Source: Aquisphaera insulae (lineage in GTDB: Bacteria; Planctomycetota; Planctomycetia; Isosphaerales; Isosphaeraceae). Taken from it: 45,400 nucleotides of DNA. Shown here in pieces: positions 41,125 through 45,400 of this stretch. Position 1 is the first letter of the stretch. Each line of letters starts with the position of its first letter. Both the position numbers and the translations under genes were made by a program. The stretch spans positions 1 through 45,400 of the forward strand of contig NZ_JAALJH010000077.1 in the NCBI RefSeq assembly GCF_011064615.1, in the 5' to 3' direction. A model generated the notes under the pieces. It saw nothing but the letters and a program-made list of their open reading frames with translations. It was not told the DNA's origin and made no database searches.

Positions 41125-42030
41125 ATGAGCGTCGCCGTCCAGCCCGGGTCCGATGAGGCCGATACCGGCGAGTTCCCGACGTTGCCAGGTCCGGTGCGAG
41201 CTCGGACCGAGGTCAGGTTCGCCGGCGCGACTCATCCGGGGAAGGTGCGAGACCGGAACGAGGACCAGTACCTGATCGCCAAGCTGGCCAAGTCGATGCG
41301 GATCTGCGGCTCGAGCCTCCCCGACGCCGAGACCCTGAAGTTCTCCGACGAGGAGGGTTACCTCGTCGTCGTGGCCGACGGCATGGGGGGGGTCGCCGGC
41401 GGCAAGGAGGCGAGTGCCCTGGCGATCCGGACCGTCGAGTCCTTCGTCCTCGACGCCCTCAAGTGGTTCCTCCACGGCGAGGGCCACGAGCAGTCGACCC
41501 TGAGCGCGGAGCTCCGCCACGCCCTCCAGCGTGCCGACCACGACATCCTCCAGAAGGCCGATCGGGAGCCTCGACTGCACGGGATGGGGACCACGCTGAC
41601 GGTCGCCTATAGCGTGGGCGAGGACATCTTCATCGCCCACGCGGGGGACTCGCGCGCCTACCTCTTCCGGGACGATCACCTCGAGCGGATCACCTCGGAT
41701 CACACGCTCGTCCAGCTCCTGGTGGACCACGGGGCCCTGTCGCCCGAGGACGCCAGGGAGCACCCGAGGCGCCACGTCATCACCAACGTCGTCGGCGGCC
41801 CGAGCCCCGGGGTGCAGGTGGACATCCAGCGGCGGAAATTGAATGATGGTGACCTCCTGCTGCTCTGCACCGACGGGCTGACCGAGGAAGTCCCCGAGTC
41901 CGAGATCTCCACCATGCTCGCCCGCGCGACCGACCTGAACGCGACCGTCCACGGCCTCATCGACGCCGCCCTGACCAAGGGGGCGAAGGACAACGTGACC
42001 GCCGTCCTGGCCCGCTATCAGATGAAATGA
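41125..42030 (+). CDS. PP2C-type serine/threonine protein phosphatase
   Basis: A 301-residue cytoplasmic phosphatase of the PPM family. Motifs: THPGKVRDRNEDQY with the first metal Asp/Glu, VVVADGMGGVAGG, HGMGTTLTVAYS, IAHAGDSRAYLFR, RITSDHTLVQLLVDHG, LLLCTDGLTEEV and AKDNVTAVLARY. An insertion (SMRICGSSLPDAETLKFSDE) after motif 1 is somewhat longer than usual. ATG 41125 with GAGGTG upstream is preferred to the open frame at 41083. No Hanks kinase is nearby. Confidence 0.93.
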   Translation: MSVAVQPGSDEADTGEFPTLPGPVRARTEVRFAGATHPGKVRDRNEDQYLIAKLAKSMRICGSSLPDAETLKFSDEEGYLVVVADGMGGVAGGKEASALAIRTVESFVLDALKWFLHGEGHEQSTLSAELRHALQRADHDILQKADREPRLHGMGTTLTVAYSVGEDIFIAHAGDSRAYLFRDDHLERITSDHTLVQLLVDHGALSPEDAREHPRRHVITNVVGGPSPGVQVDIQRRKLNDGDLLLLCTDGLTEEVPESEISTMLARATDLNATVHGLIDAALTKGAKDNVTAVLARYQMK

Positions 42031-42062
42031 AGACGGCACAAGACGGATTCCAGGGGCTGACT

Positions 42063-42276
42063 CGTCCTGAAGTTCCAGGAGGTGAGTTCCGGGCCGCTTG
42101 GCAGTCGGCACAGAGCTGCACAGTGGAGTGGCCCTGGTGGAAGCGCAGCGACACCACGGTGAGGCGAGCTGTTGCGCCAGACGGACTTTGCTTCGGGGCC
42201 ACGGCGGTCCCGTGGTGTTCCACCACGGCCACGCCGAGGCTCTGCGTGGCTACCAGAAGTGCCCGGAGTTGCCGTC
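42063..42276 (+). repeat. Inverted repeat pair, left copy
   Basis: About 210 bases that match, in reverse orientation, 43035-43260. Best conserved is GCGCAGCGACACCACGGTGA, then GGCGAGCTGTTGCGCC and GACGGACTTTGCT; it also contains a near-palindrome around CCGTGGTGTTCCACCACGG (42209-42227). The two copies bracket the TMEM175-like gene. Confidence 0.8.
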
Positions 42277-42317
42277 GCGATCAGAGATCGTGTCCCCCCT
42301 GGAATGCATCTTGAGCG

Positions 42318-42932
42318 ATGAAGAAGAGCCGCCTGGAAGCCTTCAGCGACGGCGTCGTCGCCATCCTGATCACCATCATGGTCTTCGACATCAAGGCCCC
42401 CGCCGGCGACGGCGCGGAGGCCCTCTGGTCGGTCATGCCGCGGATCCTGACCTACGTCCTGAGCTACGTCTACCTGGGCATCTACTGGAATAACCACCAC
42501 CACATGCTCCAGATGGTCGACCGCGTCGACGGCGCCAGCCTGTGGGCCAACCTCCACCTCCTCTTCTGGCTCTCGTTCTTTCCCTTCGCCACGAGCTGGC
42601 TGGCGTCGAGCGGCTTCGCGCGGTTGCCCGCCGCCTCGTACGGCGTCATCCTCCTGATGGCCGCCATCGCCTACACGATCCTCCAGTCGGCCCTGATTCG
42701 CTGCGAGGGCCGCGATTCCTGCCTCCGCGAGGCGGTCGGGGACGACCTCAAGGGGAAGCTCTCGATCGTCGGCTACCTCGCCGGCATCCTGGCCGCATTC
42801 GTCAGCCCGTGGATCTCCCTCGCGTTCTACGTTGCCGTCGCCCTCCTCTGGCTGATCCCCGATCGACGGATCGAGTCCAGGATCGATTCCCACGCCCGGT
42901 CGGCCGGCACGCACCTCTCAAACGAAGAGTGA
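42318..42932 (+). CDS. TMEM175/DUF1211-family membrane protein
   Basis: A 204-residue protein with about six membrane segments. The family signature R-x3-FSDG is present at the start (RLEAFSDGVVAILITIMVFD), and the WNNHHHMLQMVDRVDG and LWANLHLLFWLSFFPFATSW blocks match bacterial DUF1211. Relatives include potassium-selective TMEM175 channels, so a K+ channel is the best guess. Bacterial forms have one repeat, eukaryotic two. It lies between two inverted repeats, which may mean it arrived as a cargo gene. Confidence 0.9.
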   Translation: MKKSRLEAFSDGVVAILITIMVFDIKAPAGDGAEALWSVMPRILTYVLSYVYLGIYWNNHHHMLQMVDRVDGASLWANLHLLFWLSFFPFATSWLASSGFARLPAASYGVILLMAAIAYTILQSALIRCEGRDSCLREAVGDDLKGKLSIVGYLAGILAAFVSPWISLAFYVAVALLWLIPDRRIESRIDSHARSAGTHLSNEE

Positions 42933-43034
42933 CCGCAGCGTGGATCGGGGAATCTCCAGGCTTCAAGCTGGGGCATTCCGAACAGGACTTCCGGATATCG
43001 GGCGGGCGGCCTCGCTCCCGAGAAATCGGCACCG

Positions 43035-43260
43035 TCCCAAATCCTGAGGGCGGTTCAGGACACTCCTGGCCGCTACGCAGGGTCTCCGGGTGGCCGTGGT
43101 GGAACACCATGGGACCGCCTCGTCCCCGGAGCAAAGTCCGTCCGGCGCAACAGCTCGCCTCACCGTGGTGTCGCTGCGCGTCCACCACGGCCACCCCACT
43201 GCCGCTTTGTGCCACCTGTCAAACGCCCCACGCCCTGCCTCCCAGCAATTTGAGACGGTG
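43035..43260 (-). repeat. Inverted repeat pair, right copy
   Basis: Reverse-complement relative of 42063-42276. On the minus strand it reads GTGGTGGACGCGCAGCGACA, CCACGGTGAGGCGAGCTGTT, GCGCCGGACGGACTTTGCT and GGTGTTCCACCACGGCC, with several short indels against the left copy. It fills most of the gap between the TMEM175-like gene and the methyltransferase; the rest holds no gene. Confidence 0.8.
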
Positions 43261-43326
43261 CCGAGACATCCGGATGACCCGCTCGCCCTCCGCCCGGCGC
43301 ACGGTGCTCCGATCGGCTCGAGGCGA

Positions 43327-44133
43327 TCACTCGGGCTTGCGGCCGAGGTAGGCGAACCGCGACAGCCGCCGATCGCTGGTCAGGCGGTGGACGGTGGCGA
43401 GGAACCGCTGGAGGCCGGCGAACGTCTCCTCGCCTTCCAGCCGGATCAGCTCGGCGGAACAGAGCTGCCGCGCCGCGTGCCAGCGGTGCGAAACCTCGAC
43501 CTCGTTGTCCGTGACGTCCTCGGCCCGCACCAGCTCGAATCCCGCCTGGCCGATCAACCGCTCGTTGACGCCGGGAGGGCAGAACTCGAAGTAGCCCGTC
43601 GAGCTGCGGGTGGCCAGTTCCTCGTTGGTGACCAGGCCGGTCATCACGACCGGGTCGGTGTAGAGCATTCGGCCGCCCGGCCGAAGGACGCGACACCACT
43701 CCCCGAGTATCCGCCCCCGGTCGGGCAGATGGCACATCGCGTCCATGCAGACGATGGCGTCGAACGAACGATCGGGGAACGGCAGCGGCTCGCGGACGTC
43801 GGCCCGGCGGAAGTGGACCCTGTCCTCCAGGCCGGCCTGTCGGGCGAGGGTCAGGCCGGCCTGGATGCCCGCCTGATTGACGTCCACCCCCGTGACGCGG
43901 CAGCCGGCCTCGCGCGCCAGGAAGAGGGCCGGGCCACCCGAGCCGCAGCCGACATCCAGGACGTGGTCGGCGGCGGCCAGTTTCAAAAGCTGGAAGAACC
44001 GCCGGTACTCGATGCCGGTCACCCAACTGCTCTGGCCGAAGTCCTCGCCGTAGGTGTCGCGGCGGACCTGAGTCAGGACATCCTCCGCGAAGTTCCCGTA
44101 AGCCGTGCCGTACAGGTCCACAGTCGGAGGCAT
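43327..44133 (-). CDS. Class I SAM-dependent methyltransferase
   Basis: A 268-residue enzyme with SAM motif I VLDVGCGSGGPALFLA (about residues 58-73), motif II VTGVDVNQAGIQAG, post-motif FRRADVREPLPFPDRSFD, and AIVCMDAMCHLPDRGRILGE with EWCRVLRPGGRMLYTD. The N-terminal DLYGTAYGNFAEDVLTQVRR is typical of small-molecule (sarcosine/ubiquinone-like) methyltransferases. Start ATG 44133 has GGAGAAAACC upstream. Substrate not readable. The frame is open upstream to 44286 but lacks a ribosome site. Confidence 0.92.
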   Translation of the reverse strand: MPPTVDLYGTAYGNFAEDVLTQVRRDTYGEDFGQSSWVTGIEYRRFFQLLKLAAADHVLDVGCGSGGPALFLAREAGCRVTGVDVNQAGIQAGLTLARQAGLEDRVHFRRADVREPLPFPDRSFDAIVCMDAMCHLPDRGRILGEWCRVLRPGGRMLYTDPVVMTGLVTNEELATRSSTGYFEFCPPGVNERLIGQAGFELVRAEDVTDNEVEVSHRWHAARQLCSAELIRLEGEETFAGLQRFLATVHRLTSDRRLSRFAYLGRKPE

Positions 44134-44668
44134 GGTTTTCTCCGCACCGATGAGCGATCGTCCTGCCCGAGGGGCCGATTGTATCAGCCCGGCGTGACGA
44201 CGGCAGATAGCCGGGCCCAGGATAGGTGTCAGGGCCCAGGAAAGGCGACGGGCACCGACATCAGCACATTGGCATCGTCCCGACACGGTGAGAATTCGGC
44301 TCCCGAGGGGTGACAGCCGGCATGGCCCTGCAAGCCTGGGTGACCACGATCGTCAGATCGTGGCTCGGACGGGCGAAGCCTCCAGCCTCGCACGTCAGTG
44401 CGATCCGCGGGGCAGGCCGTCGCTCGCTCGAAGGCGGTCCCGGTCGCGATCAACGGCGAGACGCTCGGAGAACTGCCTGTCGCCGACATCTTCGACTGAG
44501 TTCCGGGACATCGCAGCGGCCGAGTGCAGGTTCTCCAGACACAGGACAAGAGGGATCCTGCGTTAATCTGCTAATCACCGATCATGAACCAGTATGACCC
44601 CGTTGGCATTCAGTGTCGGCGGCCCCGGCATGCACCAGATAGGGTCGACCCTATCTGACAGGGGGCAG
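44134..44668. other. Intergenic region, no recognisable gene
   Basis: About 535 bases between divergent-tail genes. Open frames here are GC-rich noise. It contains a perfect 20-base palindrome, AGATAGGGTCGACCCTATCT, at 44637-44656, 12 bases past the stop of the Imm26-like gene on the minus strand; it could be a terminator hairpin or a protein-binding site. Confidence 0.5.
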
Positions 44669-45073
44669 TCAGACGGTTCGAGGAACGAAGTGCCGCTCAG
44701 CGACGTTCTTCAGGATCGCCCGCCCCGACACGCTATCGTCACCGGGGGACGGGGCGAGGCCATCGAGTTCCAGAGGTCGCAAGCCGTCGACGCAACTGCC
44801 GTAGTCCTCGAAGATGACGACATGGAACCAATCCTCGTAGAGCAGACCGCATCCTGAGAGGTCATCGGCTGAGGCTGGGGAAGTGCCGCACCAGTCCATG
44901 AGCCCGCAGTAGAAGAGGGTTCGGCGGCCAGTCGAGTGAGGCCAACAGGTTGCCAGGATGCGACCGCAGGCGAAACGGCCATCAGAGAGTCGGAAGGAGA
45001 AGAACTGCCCAGGGAGCAGGTTGGCGGTCGATCTCGGCACGAACGGATAGCTGATCGGCCTGTCCGATGACAT
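44669..45073 (-). CDS. Imm26-like immunity protein, orphan
   Basis: A 134-residue soluble protein. The block LLPGQFFSFRLSDGRFACGR, with a GRIL continuation, matches the GdvFxIPLxDGkyxxGRV opening of the Imm26 family of polymorphic-toxin immunity proteins; the CGLMDWCGTSPASADDLSG and WFHVVIFEDYGSCVDGLRPL parts are compatible. Such proteins bind and neutralise a partner nuclease or other toxin, but no toxin gene lies in the window on either side. Start ATG 45073 has GAGGGA upstream; TTG 45076 also in frame. Base composition is lower in G+C than neighbours, which fits recent acquisition. Confidence 0.7.
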   Translation of the reverse strand: MSSDRPISYPFVPRSTANLLPGQFFSFRLSDGRFACGRILATCWPHSTGRRTLFYCGLMDWCGTSPASADDLSGCGLLYEDWFHVVIFEDYGSCVDGLRPLELDGLAPSPGDDSVSGRAILKNVAERHFVPRTV

Positions 45074-45133
45074 CAAATCCCTCGCAGCCTTACGACCTAG
45101 CCCAGCGGCCCCCCGGCTGGCCGAGCGAACGTC

Positions 45134-45163
45134 ATTATACTTGACCCCTTATCCGCCCCTCAA
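45134..45163 (-). promoter_or_regulatory. Promoter of the Imm26-like gene, inside the repeat array
   Basis: On the minus strand a perfect TATAAT (45134-45139) and TTGAGG (45158-45163) are 18 bases apart. The -35 box falls in the first unit of the tandem repeats at 45141-45250; the other units have altered bases at this position (TTGGGG, TTGTGG). The transcript would have a leader of about 55 bases. Confidence 0.6.
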
Positions 45164-45250
45164 TAAGGCTCCTGACCCCTTATCCGCCCCAATAAGGCTC
45201 CTGACCCCTTATCCGCCCCACAATAAGGCTCCTGACCCCTTATCCGCCCC
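45141..45250. repeat. Tandem array of four 29-32-base hairpin units
   Basis: Four direct copies of a unit of the form TTGACCCCTTATCCGCCCC then A-rich bases and ATAAGGCTC, starting at 45141, 45173, 45202 and 45233. Each complete unit has the inverted repeat CCTTAT...ATAAGG with a roughly ten-base loop. Unit 4 is cut off after CCGCCCCACGG. No spacers of even length separate the units, so this is not a CRISPR array. Confidence 0.9.
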
Positions 45251-45400
45251 ACGGTTGAGAAGCTTATGAATGGTCACTTGTCATCTATTCCTGAGTATAA
45301 CATCAAGAAAGGGAAAGCCCGGGCTGAGTATGCAAGTGGCAGCGGCAATTGAAGCTCCATGCCCTCCAAAAGAGGCTCATCCGGCCGAAGCGCGCGCCGA
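45251..45400. other. Low-GC end of window, no gene called
   Basis: About 150 bases, clearly less GC-rich than the rest. An ATG at 45268 opens a 28-codon frame (MNGHLSSIPEYNIKKGKARA, then EYASGSGN) that might be the remnant of a foreign gene. It has no ribosome site that I can see. The window ends before any gene to the right can be judged. Confidence 0.35.

Noticed and set aside
39022..42111. 1029-codon minus-strand open frame
   Set aside because: Spans three well-supported plus-strand genes and their gaps; composition is that of an antisense shadow.
44594..44857. 87-codon plus-strand frame
   Set aside because: Antisense to the Imm26-like gene, which has a promoter, ribosome site and recognisable family block.
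45141..45250. Tandem repeats as a possible CRISPR array
   Set aside because: The units are directly adjacent with no unique spacers and no cas genes are in the window.

Overview
The window looks like chromosome of a planctomycete, most likely the Isosphaeraceae (Singulisphaera/Aquisphaera/Paludisphaera type). This is inference from very GC-rich coding DNA with strong third-position G/C, a PEP-CTERM sorted protein, split von Willebrand (Bat) genes, several small proteins of a kind I associate with this group, and dispersed palindromic repeats built around GGACAGGCAGGAATGCCTGTCC-like modules. No rRNA, tRNA or CRISPR array was recognised.

Layout. 1-2.6 kb: ribulose-phosphate 3-epimerase and a convergent PEP-CTERM protein. 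2.5-10.7 kb: metal and sulfur block: feoA-feoB-small Cys-rich membrane protein behind a TATAAT box and a Fur-like 7-1-7 palindrome, then a YeiH-type sulfate/sulfite exporter with a 61-residue membrane partner. Facing these is a minus-strand operon of a 77-residue protein, an Rrf2 regulator, cystathionine beta-synthase and cystathionine gamma-synthase/lyase, behind one recognisable promoter. 11.4-11.9 kb: an extreme Met/Cys-rich protein. 12.1-17.3 kb: a two-domain GT4 glycosyltransferase and two GH130-type genes. 17.4-19.1 kb: purE-purK.

19.1-27.0 kb: a Bat locus (BatA-like, BatB/BatC fusion, BatD-like) split between its first and second gene by about 3.7 kb. The split holds a putative clan CD (caspase/CHAT-like) cysteine peptidase, a small acidic protein, a calcineurin-like phosphoesterase, a dispersed repeat and a beta-carbonic anhydrase. 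The peptidase-acidic protein-phosphoesterase trio is the best candidate here for an undescribed system. 27.0-29.6 kb: DEAD-box helicase with a TTG start and long leader, two small hypotheticals and a textbook terminator. 29.7-36.8 kb: secreted proteins, including three Val/Gln/Pro/Ala-rich ones, and a minus-strand papain-like protease followed by a chagasin-like (I42) inhibitor.

36.9-42.0 kb: DUF2071 protein, ECF sigma/anti-sigma/exported-protein operon, and a PP2C phosphatase. 42.0-45.4 kb: a TMEM175-like gene between two inverted ~200-bp repeats, a SAM methyltransferase, an orphan Imm26-like immunity protein, and a tandem array of short hairpins overlapping that gene's promoter. All functions are read from sequence motifs by eye; no database search was run.
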